This document shows positions 32,812-42,844 of a DNA stretch of 64,000 bases, in pieces. Every line of letters begins with the position of its first letter. Positions within the stretch are counted from its first letter, which is position 1. Under the pieces are notes generated by a model. It worked only from the letters and a program-made list of their open reading frames with translations. It had not been told where the DNA came from and searched no databases. Source of the DNA: Ophiobolus disseminans (lineage: Eukaryota > Ascomycota > Dothideomycetes > Pleosporales > Phaeosphaeriaceae); contig MU006223.1 of assembly GCA_010093685.1 (NCBI GenBank), positions 1,156,495 through 1,220,494 on the forward strand, written 5' to 3'. The position numbers were made by a program, and so were the translations under genes.

Positions 32812-33712
32812 TCAGTTCTTCTTCCTCAACGCCCCGCCGTCCACCGTAATATCCTGGCCCGTCACAAACCCGGCGTCGATGAGATACAGTGCAGCGTCCG
32901 CGATATCCTTCGGCCTCCCAGCGCGGTTTGTCGGATGGTCGTCCACGTCCTTCTCTGATACCTGACCCGCCCAGTCCGTGCCCTTCTCGTCGCCTGCATT
33001 TTATTAGCCAGCTTTACACTACTGTTGCCTTTCAAGTCGTACCCTCTTTGCTCTCGTGCAAGCACTTTATTCTACCAGGTGCAATGAGGTTGACTCGGAT
33101 GCCCAGCGGTCCTAAGCTGATGGCCATGGAGTGCATCAAGCCCAGTTGACCAGCTTTGCTCGATGCATAGCCCTCCTGGTTGGGATCTGACTGATGCGCG
33201 CGGAAAGAGCCAATGTGGATGATGCAAGGCCCCGACTCGTAGATCTTCTGTGCACCTGACTCTGCATCGGCTTGTCTGGACTTCATGAACGGAATGCAGG
33301 CTTGAGACATGGCGAACGGTCCCGTAAGATTCGTGTCGATGTATGCTTGCCACTCTTCAAAGGTATCGGGGTCTTCCATCGTCTTTCCGTCCTTCCATTG
33401 CGGACTGGCAATGCCACCGTTGTTGATCAGCACATCCACTTTGTTGTCGAAGAACTTGGCCGCCTCGACCACCTTGGCTCGGACATCCTTGACATCGCGA
33501 AGGTCGCAGATTGCCGAGCCTAGCTTTTTCTCTTCGTAGTACTTCTTCAGGTGTACTTTGGTGGTGTATTGCAGTTCATCGTGGTCGATATCGAAGATGT
33601 AGACCTTGTGACCACCCTCAAGGAACATGCGACTGAGTGCTCTACCGATGCCGCGAGCTCCTCCAGAGACGATTATGTTCCTGGCAGCTGTCTCTACGTT
33701 GATCGGTGCCAT
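32812..33712 (-). CDS. Short-chain dehydrogenase/reductase (SDR)
   Basis: Exons are 33712..33043 and 32993..32812 (49-nt intron, GTACGA ... GGCTAATAAAATGCAG), giving 283 aa. The cofactor motif SGGARGIG is near residue 16, followed by FDIDHDELQ, then NNGG and the catalytic YASSK. The second exon supplies RAGRPKDIADAALYLIDAG and the standard SDR ending GQDITVDGGALRKKN. Fungal homologues of this length are usually unassigned oxidoreductases. The aspartate after beta-2 (IFDID) favours NAD(H). The ending about 257 bp from the tRNase Z open frame places it head-to-tail on the same strand. Confidence 0.92.
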
Positions 33713-34458
33713 GTCGAGAGTGTGGTTTCTGGGGTTGAAAGTGTAGAGTGTGTCCGATTGTGGGTTGCTGGTTGATATAGGTATACCTACCTATTTCGCT
33801 CATGCATGTGCGAGACGTTGCGCTGACGTCACATTATTTACACCTCAACGCCCAGAGATAATGCAGGCGCGGAACCAATGGTCAATTCTCACGTAAAATC
33901 AATGTAGATTTGAACTGCATTGTCGACACTGGTGCTATTTTGCAATTGCTTTTCCGAGCATTTCCCATGCAGCGACCATCATTAGTGCTGAGATCTACAC
34001 GATCAGCTACCTCTGTCCCCACCTTTCACTCTCGAAAAATCGAGCGTCTCTTCTCCCAGGTCTGCCGTAATACCAGCTATTGGGGCAAGCGCGCTCTGAG
34101 AATCGCTTCACGTCGAGTTCATAGCACCCCCAAGGGATCCCTTCTGACTGGTCCGAACGCATACGCGACACAATGGAAAGCGCACTGTGGTGACTACAAT
34201 CTGTGAAAATAGCGGTGGCAGTAGAGAGTGCGACATGAGGACTGGTTGTTACTTACAATAGATTAGAATCGGTATCACCCATAGCAGAGGGGCAAATTCA
34301 AGTATAACAAGTCATGTCCATTTTGTCTTATCGAATCAAGAAAATACCGTGGCCTCCAAGCGCCGAAAACGCCGATCCCCATGTCAGAAGTACAGGTATA
34401 GGTATGAGTGCAGCCATGTATCGTGAAATCTGAAGCCAAGCATCGTGTAGCCCCTCGC
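33713..34458. other. Intergenic, no firm gene
   Basis: Contains the SDR promoter and the fibrillarin 3' region. A plus-strand frame (ATG 33967, 80 codons, Arg/Ser-rich) has no recognisable feature and is not called. Confidence 0.4.
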
Positions 34459-35729
34459 CTATTGCGCTCGCTGGTACACACCAACGACCATGGCGTGGTC
34501 ACGCTCGAACGGTTCGAGGGTCAGCTGCTCCTTGGGCTTGATACCCATCTCCCTCAGCTTGGTGACTTCTTGTGCGAAGACGGCTTCGGGCGCGGCGGTC
34601 GAGTCGATACAGTTGGCCTTGATGGAGATGACGATGCCTCCGCCGACCTTGAGGAAGAGAGCGGCTGGAAGGTGTTAGCGAAGCTTTCGCTATCAACTTG
34701 AAACTTTGGCTTACCGTTGAGACCAACAATACGGGCTTGATCAGGCTGAGCAACGTCGGCAAAGATGCAGTCGACCATACCGACTAGCATTCGGTATTTC
34801 AACGGGTGCCTCGCATCCTCGACGATGGGGATGACGTTGGTACGGTGGGTGGCCATGTTGATAAGATCACGTCCAGACCTGTGAGAGAACTCGACGGCGA
34901 AGACAGTGCCTTCAGGCCCGACGATATCAGCGACGTGAGAAACACTTGTACCAGACGCAGCTCCGAGATACAGGACCTTGCTACCAGGTCCCATGTAGAT
35001 GTTGTCGACTCCACCGAGAATGCCAGCTGCCAGCTTGCTTCGGAAGGGGTTCCAGACGCGGTATTCGACGCTGCTCGGCGTTGAGTCTTCGCCACCGGCG
35101 GCCGAAGCACCTACGGAGATCCTCTTCTCGCCGTAGACCGACTCGCCTGGTGTAAGGTTCTTGGTGACAAGGAGATCTTCCTTTCCGCGTGCCACGAATA
35201 CTGCATGCTAGGTCAGAATGTGTCTCATGCATAATGCGCACGTATGAACTCACCACCAGCGTGCCTGTGGGGCTATATAGGCGCAAATACCATGTCAGCT
35301 ATGTCTCGTATATAGGTTGTGCGTTCAGAGCTTACCTCAACGACGACTTTGAAACCACCTGCACGCACGAAGTCAGCGCATGTCTCGCCAATATTTCGAA
35401 GAGTAACTTACCACGAGCTCCGCCAGGCCCGCCCCTGCCTCTCGGGGCTCCCCTTCCACGAGGCGCGCCCCTTCCACGACCACCTCCACGATCGCCGCCG
35501 AATCCACCGCGGCTTCCTCCACGGGCACCGCCGCGGCCACCACGATCTCCAAAGCCACCACCACGGCCCCCGCGGCTGCCTCCACGATCGCCTCCGAATC
35601 CACCACGTCCACCGCCGCCTCGGCCGCCTCTGTGCAGGTGTTAGCATATGCATGTCCGTGTTGCGCGCTCCCAGAGTCGTGGATCGTGCGCCGAAACAGT
35701 CCCAAGTCGTACCTAGGTGTGAAGGCCAT
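34459..35729 (-). CDS. NOP1: Fibrillarin, box C/D snoRNA 2'-O-methyltransferase
   Basis: Six exons, 35729..35713, 35629..35412, 35358..35336, 35272..35254, 35200..34715 and 34664..34459, give 322 aa in perfect phase. Exons 1, 3 and 4 are only 17, 23 and 19 nt. Exon 2 is almost entirely the glycine/arginine-rich (GAR) domain (residues about 6-77, repeats such as GGFGGDRGG and RGRGAPRG). Exons 3-5 then read GGFKVVVE-PHRHAGV-FVARGKEDLLVTKNL, the conserved junction of eukaryotic fibrillarin. The methyltransferase core has KVLYLGAASGTSVSHVADIVG and VFAVEFSHRSGRDL. The last exon encodes GGGIVISIKANCIDST ... LEPFERDHAMVVGVY. It works in the nucleolus on pre-rRNA and histone H2A glutamine. It is divergent from the uL22 gene. 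Confidence 0.97.
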
Positions 35730-36044
35730 TGCTCGACCGGTCGTGTCTTCTCGGTAAATGTAGGATGAGTAATATGTCGGAGCTATGCGCAGGCTGTATG
35801 CGCAGTGTGGTCGTGCGGTTGGTGAAATGCGTCGGCGAAGGGCAGTGCGCAGCTTTGGGATGAACTGGGAGCTCTCAGAAAATTTCTACGCTAGAGCGCA
35901 TCCGCGCGCTAGCTCCTAAAGTTGGCAGCCACAACCACGGCCCGAGCGTTTTGCCGAGCAGCCCACACGAATTTGGCAGACTTTGGACATCACCACCACC
36001 TCCTCCACTAACACCCACAGGACACCTCGAGTCTATACAACAAA
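35730..36044. promoter_or_regulatory. Shared divergent promoter, fibrillarin and ribosomal protein uL22
   Basis: Only 315 bp separate the two start codons. AGAAAATTTCT at 35877-35887 resembles the RRPE-type element of ribosome-biogenesis promoters. The heptamer TGCGCAG occurs three times (near 35786, 35799 and 35846). A CT-rich leader (CACCACCTCCTCC) precedes the uL22 ATG. Element identities are inferred. Confidence 0.5.
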
Positions 36045-36791
36045 ATGGTACGTCCTTTATGGCTGCCATTGATGCAACCGTTCACCTGAGAACGAGGCAC
36101 TAATTCAGTGCAGGTTCGCTACGGAGCAACCAGCATCGACGGCGCAAAGTCTGCCCGCGCGCGAGGCAGCTACCTCCGCGTCTCCTTCAAGAACACGCGC
36201 GAGACCGCCCAGGCCATCAACGGCTGGAAGCTGGAGCGCGCCCTCACCTACCTCGGAAATGTCCTGGAGCACAAGGAAGCCATTCCCATGAGGCGGTATG
36301 CCGGTGGCACTGGACGCACTGCGCAGGGTAAGTGGCACACGGGCAGGAGCAGCCAGAGGGTAGCTGCATTGTCATTGAATGACAGGAGCTGACACACACC
36401 ACAGGCAAGGCCCTCGGCGTCTCGCGCGCCCGCTGGCCCGTAAAGTCCGCCGAGATCCTGCTCGGTCTCCTCAAGAACGCTGAGGCCAACGCCGACACCA
36501 AGGGCCTCGACACCAGCAACCTGGTCGTCAAGCACATTCAGGTCAACCAGGCCCCCAAGCAGCGCAGGCGCACTTACCGTGCCCACGGTCGTGTATGTAC
36601 CCCCCCTTTGCGACTCCCACGCACTCGCTAACAACGCAAAGATCAACCCCTACATGTCGAACCCCTCCCACATCGAGCTCATCCTCACTGAGGGTGCTGA
36701 GGTCGTCCAGAAGGGCCCCGCGACCGTTGAACGCCGACTGAACTCGAGGCAGCGCGGCAGGGAGACTCGCAAGGCCATCACCGCTGCATAA
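36045..36791 (+). CDS. RPL17: 60S ribosomal protein uL22 (L17 family)
   Basis: Exons are 36045..36047, 36114..36327, 36405..36592 and 36642..36791, giving 184 aa, the normal eukaryotic length. The first coding exon is just the ATG, and its 66-nt intron begins at the next base, a layout common for ribosomal protein genes. The product reads MVRYGATSIDGAKSARARG ... HKEAIPMRRYAGGTGRTAQGK ... and closes with SNPSHIELILTEG and SRQRGRETRKAITAA. It belongs to the large subunit and lines the peptide exit tunnel with its beta-hairpin. All introns carry usual signals. Confidence 0.97.
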
Positions 36792-37458
36792 GCAAAAGAA
36801 GGGAGCAGATGACGTCTGAGCGAGAAAAAGGTCACATGGGCACGGTCTGGAGTCAATGAGCGATGAAGCTTAGGATTTCATACTCATCATGTATTCATGA
36901 TATGGGACTTCGATTTCTCCGGTGTCTGGTCGACGAATTAAACAGGCATGAGCCTGATACCCAATTCTACCCGTGTGTCCATGCATTTCGTCGTTGTCCG
37001 TGTCGCTCGCAATCGCCATACCTCACCATGCTGCTCCAACATTTTGGGCCAATCTGGTGCCTGGGTAATTTTTTGCATCTGGTAACTGCTTGTCCGGAAT
37101 GAGACTAGTCAGCTTCCACAACCTTGGAATGCTGGGCGAGGGTAGAGCATGTCGATGTCCAATTTGAGAGCGCTTCCATCTCCTTCATTGTTTTGCACAT
37201 TTTGTCAATGCGTTGCAGTCTTTAAGTTCTCGAGTCAGTTGCTCATCTCGGCCCTGCTTCCTCGTTGCCTGCCAAGTTTTACGTCATGACGCAAGCCCAG
37301 CATCCTTATGTACTTCGCCACTATAAATGTCGAAGGGTAAGAAGCCATCTATAGGCAAGGATAGTCCCGCTGTCAAACGTCTTTCTCCAACGGTCTTTTG
37401 TGGCTAGTGAAACAGTACCACCCGAAATATCCATTTCTGCTCCTTCAGCCCCAGTACC
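36792..37458. other. Intergenic, no gene seen
   Basis: Holds the uL22 3' region and the glycosidase promoter. A TATA box within it is listed separately. Confidence 0.4.
37322..37328 (+). promoter_or_regulatory. TATA box of the glycosidase gene
   Basis: TATAAAT lies 131-137 bp before the ATG at 37459. The call is positional. Confidence 0.4.
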
Positions 37459-38463
37459 ATGACCCAAAATGAGCTTCACCCACGCCACTCATGGCGGATA
37501 TCAAAACAAGCCTTGTATACGATTCTTTTGGCAAGCTCAGCGCTCGCTCAAACCTCGAAACGCGGCCTCGCATCAATCAACACCCACATCTCCGACATCC
37601 GCCTCCTTAGTACCTCACCTAGTCCCCTGTCATGGTACTACAACTGGAGCCCGTACGCAAATACCAACCAAATACCCGCAGACCGCCTGCAATTCGTTCC
37701 CATGATCCACGGTATTGATGCCACTCAGTCCTCCCAGACCGAACAAGTTATCCGCGGCCTGCCCCAATCTTCAACCCACCTTCTCTCCTTCAATGAACCG
37801 GACGGTACAACTGGCAGTGGCGGCAGTTCCATCAAGCCCGAAGACGCTGCGAAGGCGTACATCGAGTACGTTGTACCCTTCCGCACGGGCAAGAGTGGGG
37901 GAAGGAATTGGAAAATCAGTCATCCCGTCACTACCGGCTCGCCAAACGGGTTGAACTGGCTCCGGAAATTCAACGAGAGCTGCTACAAGATCGACAAAAC
38001 CAATGGCTGTCCAACAGATTTCATAGCCGCGCATTGGTACGGTGCTTATGTTGGTCTGACTGCCTGGCTTGGTACGCTGAACGAGTTCTACAACACGAAT
38101 TCGTCGTCCTCGAGCGATTTGAAGATCTGGGTCACGGAAATGGCGGTGCCGCAACAGAGCGCGGATGCGACGACGCAGATGATGAACCAAACGTTGCCAT
38201 ATTTGGATAAGCTGGAGTACGTGGAGAAATATGCGTGGTTTGGCGCGTTTCGCACGAATGATGCGAATGCGTGGACGGGGAATGGGGTTGCGCTCTTCGC
38301 TAATGATGGCGGGCTTACCAAGGCTGGAGCAACATACTTGGGAAGCGGCTTCACGGAGGGGCAGAAGGGAGAAGGTGCCGAAAGTGCGGCAATGGAGATG
38401 AGGGTTAGTCTAGGCATGGTGTTGCTGGTGAGCGCATGCATTATTGTTGTTGGAGCGTTGTGA
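37459..38463 (+). CDS. Asl1-like glycoside hydrolase (GH128 type), probably GPI-anchored
   Basis: A single 334-aa exon. A hydrophobic N-terminal signal (about residues 17-31, ending SALAQ) follows a short charged start. The catalytic domain runs from KRGLASIN (about 34) to about 295, with SWYYNWSP, LLSFNEPD (Glu113, likely acid/base) and WVTEMAVPQQ (Glu227, likely nucleophile) and FGAFR near the end. This is the Asl1/GH128 pattern of beta-1,3-glucanases. The C-terminus is a Ser/Ala/Gly region followed by a hydrophobic tail (about 315-334), which fits a GPI signal. The protein should act at the cell wall on beta-1,3-glucan. Several N-x-S/T sites are present. Confidence 0.92.
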   Translation: MTQNELHPRHSWRISKQALYTILLASSALAQTSKRGLASINTHISDIRLLSTSPSPLSWYYNWSPYANTNQIPADRLQFVPMIHGIDATQSSQTEQVIRGLPQSSTHLLSFNEPDGTTGSGGSSIKPEDAAKAYIEYVVPFRTGKSGGRNWKISHPVTTGSPNGLNWLRKFNESCYKIDKTNGCPTDFIAAHWYGAYVGLTAWLGTLNEFYNTNSSSSSDLKIWVTEMAVPQQSADATTQMMNQTLPYLDKLEYVEKYAWFGAFRTNDANAWTGNGVALFANDGGLTKAGATYLGSGFTEGQKGEGAESAAMEMRVSLGMVLLVSACIIVVGAL

Positions 38464-38630
38464 AGGAGATGGATATAAGGTTGTTTTCTGTGTATATATT
38501 GTGTGCCGTGCTATCTAGATACCCAGCGAAGCGGACTTCTATAAAGCATTGATCCTGAGCTCTAGCAGGAAAGTTCATTTTCACATGCCTCATGCGTACA
38601 TGCGACATGCTCTAAGTGTTGTCATCATTC

Positions 38631-40688
38631 CTAGCTTAATAAGTTTCGCGCCGCTATAAGCGACTCACACTTATCTTCCTTCGCAGCGTGGCGAACCTTT
38701 TCCATAGCAGCCTTGGCCGCTTCGAGCTGCAGCTCCATGAAGAGCAGTTGCTTCTCCGCCTCCAGCATCTCGGGTGTGGAGTTATCCTGCTGCAGCTCAC
38801 CCTTGTCTTCAGTCCGAGCATACATTATGCTCTCCAGACTGTTCGCTGGCGCCAGTCCAATGGAGAGCTTCAGAAGCTGATCGTGAGACTCTGTAGTGTA
38901 TGCTTGATCCACTAGTAACTGCCCGGTCGGAGTAAGGTAGGCGGTATAACATGCCTCATCCGCCGCATGATAGTGGTAGCGTGTGCAGAAATACTGACGC
39001 GCGACACCAATCAGGCAGCTATACTGAGGCGTCTTTGCAGCAGCCTCGAAGATCTGCTCGACTTCTTGGGATGCACTAATCAGCTCCGACTCATCGCCCA
39101 GTGCAAAGATCAAGTCCGCAACGAACATGAGCGTGGGTACATCCACTGGCTCAGCAAATAGCTGATCGAGGTGGTCTGACTCAAAGTCCTTTGCCGACAG
39201 ACTGCGATCCTGAAGATCCGGTACAGATGGAAGGTGATTGTCAACGCGCACAAATCGTCCATTGACATTCATCCAGCCGTTCTGCGTGAACTTCTTCCGG
39301 CAAATCTCACTGAGCTTGGACTGCTCGGTGAACATCCAGTGCAGACGGTCAATCGCCATGTCGCACATCCACAGTATATCCATGTACCGGGCGAATGCAA
39401 CGAGCTCGAGCAGGGTACCAACACTCCAGTTGATCTTCTCAGGGTCTATGGCGCCGAATCGATCGAAGACTCTAGGAATAGAATTCTTCGAAGGCCAGAG
39501 GTAATGCGTCGGGAGTCGGATTGCACGGACAGGTGACACAATCTGGCTGAATGCATTCACCGTCTTCGCAGTTATGCTTTTGGGTACTTTGATCGGGCGG
39601 TCTGGATGTTTCTGGACATGACGAGCATACGTTGGCGACGCTTCGACCAATATGTCGTGATCAATGTATTGCGCGTCCTGGTCGAGCATGTTTGCTTCTT
39701 CCTCACCCAAGTTGAGGTAGATGAAAGTGACATGCTCGACGGTACGGCAGCGAAGATGGTACTTCATGCGGTCAATCACAGATATTGTGTGATCGGAAAT
39801 TGACGATGCACCGCCGATTTGAGGAAGCTGAGCAGAAGCATCGGTGCTGTGTACTTCAGGGGCAGCATGTAGAGCTGGGATCTCAACTGGTACTTCGTAA
39901 GTTGTGGGAAGGGGGAAAATTGACGCAGGATCCTCCATACCTTCCTCCTGGTGTATCTGCACAATAGGCCGATGAGAGGGCTCACCGATGCCGTTCGGCA
40001 ATTTCGGTTGAAAAATCTCTTCATAATCGGGTTCGGGCGTTACAGCATCTGGACCTTGCTCCTGCTCCTGCTCCTCCTCTCCCCAGAGATCGTCTGAAAG
40101 CCCGCCAGACTCTTGCCCGAGTTCCTCCGACTCCACATCCCCATTCTGAGGCTCATCATCATCGCCATCGTCTGGATCATATATAGGAACAGGATATGGA
40201 GTTTTCGGATAGTCTGGGTTGTCGGCCATGAATTTCTTCCGGCTGTCGCTGACACGCTTGGAGAGCGTCTTCTGTGCCGAATATCTGGGTAACTCGTCCC
40301 TGAAATGCTCGTGGAACTCCACTGTCACATCCTTCCATGGCTTCGGTTTAGTTGCACCAGGAACAACATTGTCGTGACAATGGAGTAGCCATACGGTCTG
40401 CTCTGGAAGTGACTGAGCGCGATGGAGCCAGGGACGAGGAAATTTGAGCGATGGGCCAATGGCCACAGGATGGTCTTGAGTAGTAGGCATTTTCTTCTTA
40501 TGAGATCGCTTCTTGGTTGCCGCCGTGTCCACTGGCATAGAGCTAAGGGTGTTCACCGGCACGAAGTTGGTAGTTATTTTTGGGCGTTTTGGTAACGCGG
40601 ATCTATTCAGGGAAGCATAAACCTCCTCATTTCGGTCTCCCTCCGAAATTTTACGCTTGATGCCTTGCTCATGTTGAGGCGTATCCAT
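38631..40688 (-). CDS. SANT/Myb-like plus BTB-like protein with CHHC motif (family member A)
   Basis: The ATG at 40688 gives 685 aa in one exon (the open frame extends farther upstream without an ATG). Order: NLS-like N-terminus (GIKRKIS; LPKRPKI; KKRSHKKK), a SANT/Myb-like region at about 93-165 (EQTVWLLHCHDN ... KPWKDVTVEFHEHF ... SKRVSDSRKKFMADNPDYP), an acidic stretch (about 172-230, with EEEQEQEQ), and a degenerate BTB-like region at about 315-455 (HDILVEASPTYARHV ... WSVGTLLELVAFARYMDILWMCDMAIDRL). Then comes the motif Cys568-x3-His572-x-His574-x5-Cys580-Tyr. A C-terminal coiled coil (EAEKQLLFMELQLEAAKAAMEKV) closes it. It is probably nuclear. I know of no characterised homologue. It shares blocks with three other genes between 45.7 and 56.9 kb. 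Confidence 0.85.
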   Translation of the reverse strand: MDTPQHEQGIKRKISEGDRNEEVYASLNRSALPKRPKITTNFVPVNTLSSMPVDTAATKKRSHKKKMPTTQDHPVAIGPSLKFPRPWLHRAQSLPEQTVWLLHCHDNVVPGATKPKPWKDVTVEFHEHFRDELPRYSAQKTLSKRVSDSRKKFMADNPDYPKTPYPVPIYDPDDGDDDEPQNGDVESEELGQESGGLSDDLWGEEEQEQEQGPDAVTPEPDYEEIFQPKLPNGIGEPSHRPIVQIHQEEGMEDPASIFPLPTTYEVPVEIPALHAAPEVHSTDASAQLPQIGGASSISDHTISVIDRMKYHLRCRTVEHVTFIYLNLGEEEANMLDQDAQYIDHDILVEASPTYARHVQKHPDRPIKVPKSITAKTVNAFSQIVSPVRAIRLPTHYLWPSKNSIPRVFDRFGAIDPEKINWSVGTLLELVAFARYMDILWMCDMAIDRLHWMFTEQSKLSEICRKKFTQNGWMNVNGRFVRVDNHLPSVPDLQDRSLSAKDFESDHLDQLFAEPVDVPTLMFVADLIFALGDESELISASQEVEQIFEAAAKTPQYSCLIGVARQYFCTRYHYHAADEACYTAYLTPTGQLLVDQAYTTESHDQLLKLSIGLAPANSLESIMYARTEDKGELQQDNSTPEMLEAEKQLLFMELQLEAAKAAMEKVRHAAKEDKCESLIAARNLLS

Positions 40689-41044
40689 ATTGAAAGATGT
40701 CAATTGGCGGGAGAGTCGCAGTTGAGAGGTAGAGAGACTGTAAACATGAATCAACAGCAACGGTGAGCCCCTTATACTGAGAGGGAGTTCCAAGGATCAG
40801 TGGTGAGTAACAGGCATTAACTTAACGTCATGGTTGTCCTTTGTGTTGTGACTGCAGCATGGAAAAGGTGAATGACGAACAAAATTCCTCCTTCAGGCAA
40901 TTGATCAGGATCGCATGCTGCCAAGAGCTGGTACTATTGGAGTGAATGCTGAGAGAAAGTCTCTCGGAAGATGAATTAATATGACATAGCATCGTTTGAC
41001 TTGACTCCACAGAAGTAGATAGAGGATCGCCGACCACGACTACC

Positions 41045-42844
41045 TTACTCATGAATGTTGTCACAAGTTCCGCACTGGGATATTTCTCTCTCCAAATATC
41101 CATACCAGTTTGGCAACGTTCTCTTAAGGGCTCCTTCCGCGCGTAATTGCACGTCTTCAATAGCGCTTGCCCACTTCAACAAACTGCCTTCGCTCCAGGC
41201 TGTGCCCATCAGTGCTAATCCGAATGGCATACCAGTGTCCGAGTGCACGCCAGCGGGCAGCGTGATCATGGGGTACCCCGCTTGTGCCGCAACCTGATAA
41301 GTTTGTCCAACATCCGACGGCACAAGCAAAGCGTCCAGCAGCCGCCCATTGTTAGCAAGCGCAGCGTCGATGCCGTCCTCGCGAGTGCTACGTTGTGTAA
41401 ACGCGAGTGCTTGGAAATATGTCTCGTTCATTTCCCCTTTCGACTCAAGCGATGCTAGGAATCCGTCTTGACCGGAGTAGAATGCGGGAATGCCTAGTGG
41501 CCAGGCATTGCCGCCTTCGGTACCGTCATTGGCGTAATTGTAGGCGACAATATCTTCTAGGCTACGAATGTTGGTGTTATTTAACTCGGAGAGATAAGCT
41601 TTGATATTGTTGTAGAAGTCAACTTTCACAACAGTGTATTCTGACTCATTGGAGAATCCGCGTGTGGTACCATAATCCCAATTCCATCCATCGGGCGAGA
41701 CGATTGTCTTATAGTTCGGCAATTCGGTGTTGTTGAGCACGGTAGCACCGGCTTCCTCAAGCAGTGCAATGATGGAAAGCAACTGGGCCTGCTGCTCTTC
41801 GTCGGCATAAACCCAGAAGCTGCTCCATGGCAGGCCGAATGTTGCGTCATGAAGAGCTGACTTATCGGTCAGAAACTGCATGTAGCCTCCTTGTGGAGTC
41901 TTGCCCTCTTGAGCGAGTGTGTAGTTGTCGCGTTGATCAACACCGTAGATGGCATCGAGGCCGTAGGCAGCGTCGCGCAGAGTTCGTCCAAACGTACCCA
42001 CTGTGTCTTGGTGTATGCTTTCGGGTACCACTCCGGCTCTCGAAGTCAGACCTACAGTAGGCTTGATACCGACAAGAGCATTGCGCTCTGCAGGATTGAT
42101 CACGCTGCCGTCCGTTTCAGTTCCCAAAGCAAGTGGTACGATATCCGCCGCCACAGCACCCGCGCTACCCGAACTACTCCCCCCAGGATTGACCGTCAGA
42201 TTGTATGGACTTCTTGCTTGGCCTCCTCTCGGTGAATATCCTTCGCTGTAGTTGTTCGAACGCATATCGGCCCACTCCGAAAGCGTCGCCTTGCCCAAAA
42301 GGAGCGCACCGGCTTGTCGCAGCCTTGCTACCACATGCGCATCTCGCGGTACTACGCTACCTAACAACATCCAGCTTCCAGCGGTGGTCTCCATCTGATC
42401 CTTGGTCGCGATGTTGTCTTTCACCAGAAAGGGTATACCGTGCAACGGGCCGCGTAGATGGCCCGCTGCACGTTCAACATCCAATGCAGCGGCAATGTCC
42501 TCGGCGTCGGGGTTCAGCTCGATAACTGAGTTGATATACTCATCTACTTGCTGTACCCTCCGCAGGTAGCATCTGAGTAAAGTCACGGAGGTTAGAGTTC
42601 CGTTACTCAAGTAGCTCTGCAGTTTATCAATAGTGGCCTCTTCGAGCGTGACGCCCTGGCATAGCGGTATTGGGAACAGGTTCGCGCTTCCTGCAGCTTG
42701 TTCAGGAGGGAAATAGTAGGGGAGTGGGTTGATCATGGGGTCAACATTTGGGATGCCGGTCGAATTTTGTTTCGTGTCGCATGAGGGGACCCAGGACGCC
42801 GCGCTATGTGAAAAGATGATTGAAAGGGAGAGAATAAGCTGCAT
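41045..42844 (-). CDS. Secreted amidase (amidase signature family)
   Basis: A single exon of 599 aa. The signal peptide spans about residues 1-17. The amidase signature is complete: Lys142 in FLVKDNIATKD, the Gly/Ser-rich NPGGSSSGSAGAVA (cis-Ser223) and Ser247 in TETDGSVINPA, the catalytic Ser-cisSer-Lys triad with the usual 24-residue Ser spacing. IKPTVGLTSRAGVVPES and QDTVGTFGRT continue the core. More than ten N-x-S/T sites fit secretion. The enzyme hydrolyses an amide of unknown identity outside the cell, possibly for nitrogen. It differs from the intracellular acetamidase-like gene at 59-61 kb. Confidence 0.94.
   Translation of the reverse strand: MQLILSLSIIFSHSAASWVPSCDTKQNSTGIPNVDPMINPLPYYFPPEQAAGSANLFPIPLCQGVTLEEATIDKLQSYLSNGTLTSVTLLRCYLRRVQQVDEYINSVIELNPDAEDIAAALDVERAAGHLRGPLHGIPFLVKDNIATKDQMETTAGSWMLLGSVVPRDAHVVARLRQAGALLLGKATLSEWADMRSNNYSEGYSPRGGQARSPYNLTVNPGGSSSGSAGAVAADIVPLALGTETDGSVINPAERNALVGIKPTVGLTSRAGVVPESIHQDTVGTFGRTLRDAAYGLDAIYGVDQRDNYTLAQEGKTPQGGYMQFLTDKSALHDATFGLPWSSFWVYADEEQQAQLLSIIALLEEAGATVLNNTELPNYKTIVSPDGWNWDYGTTRGFSNESEYTVVKVDFYNNIKAYLSELNNTNIRSLEDIVAYNYANDGTEGGNAWPLGIPAFYSGQDGFLASLESKGEMNETYFQALAFTQRSTREDGIDAALANNGRLLDALLVPSDVGQTYQVAAQAGYPMITLPAGVHSDTGMPFGLALMGTAWSEGSLLKWASAIEDVQLRAEGALKRTLPNWYGYLEREISQCGTCDNIHE

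Noticed and set aside
33967..34206. 80-codon Arg/Ser-rich frame between the SDR and fibrillarin genes
   Set aside because: No domain, leader-like bias only, and sits in a promoter/terminator interval.
35373..35729. Ala/Val-rich minus-strand frame starting at the fibrillarin ATG
   Set aside because: It reads straight through intron 1 and covers the GAR exon in a wrong frame. Splicing restores the Gly/Arg-rich domain.
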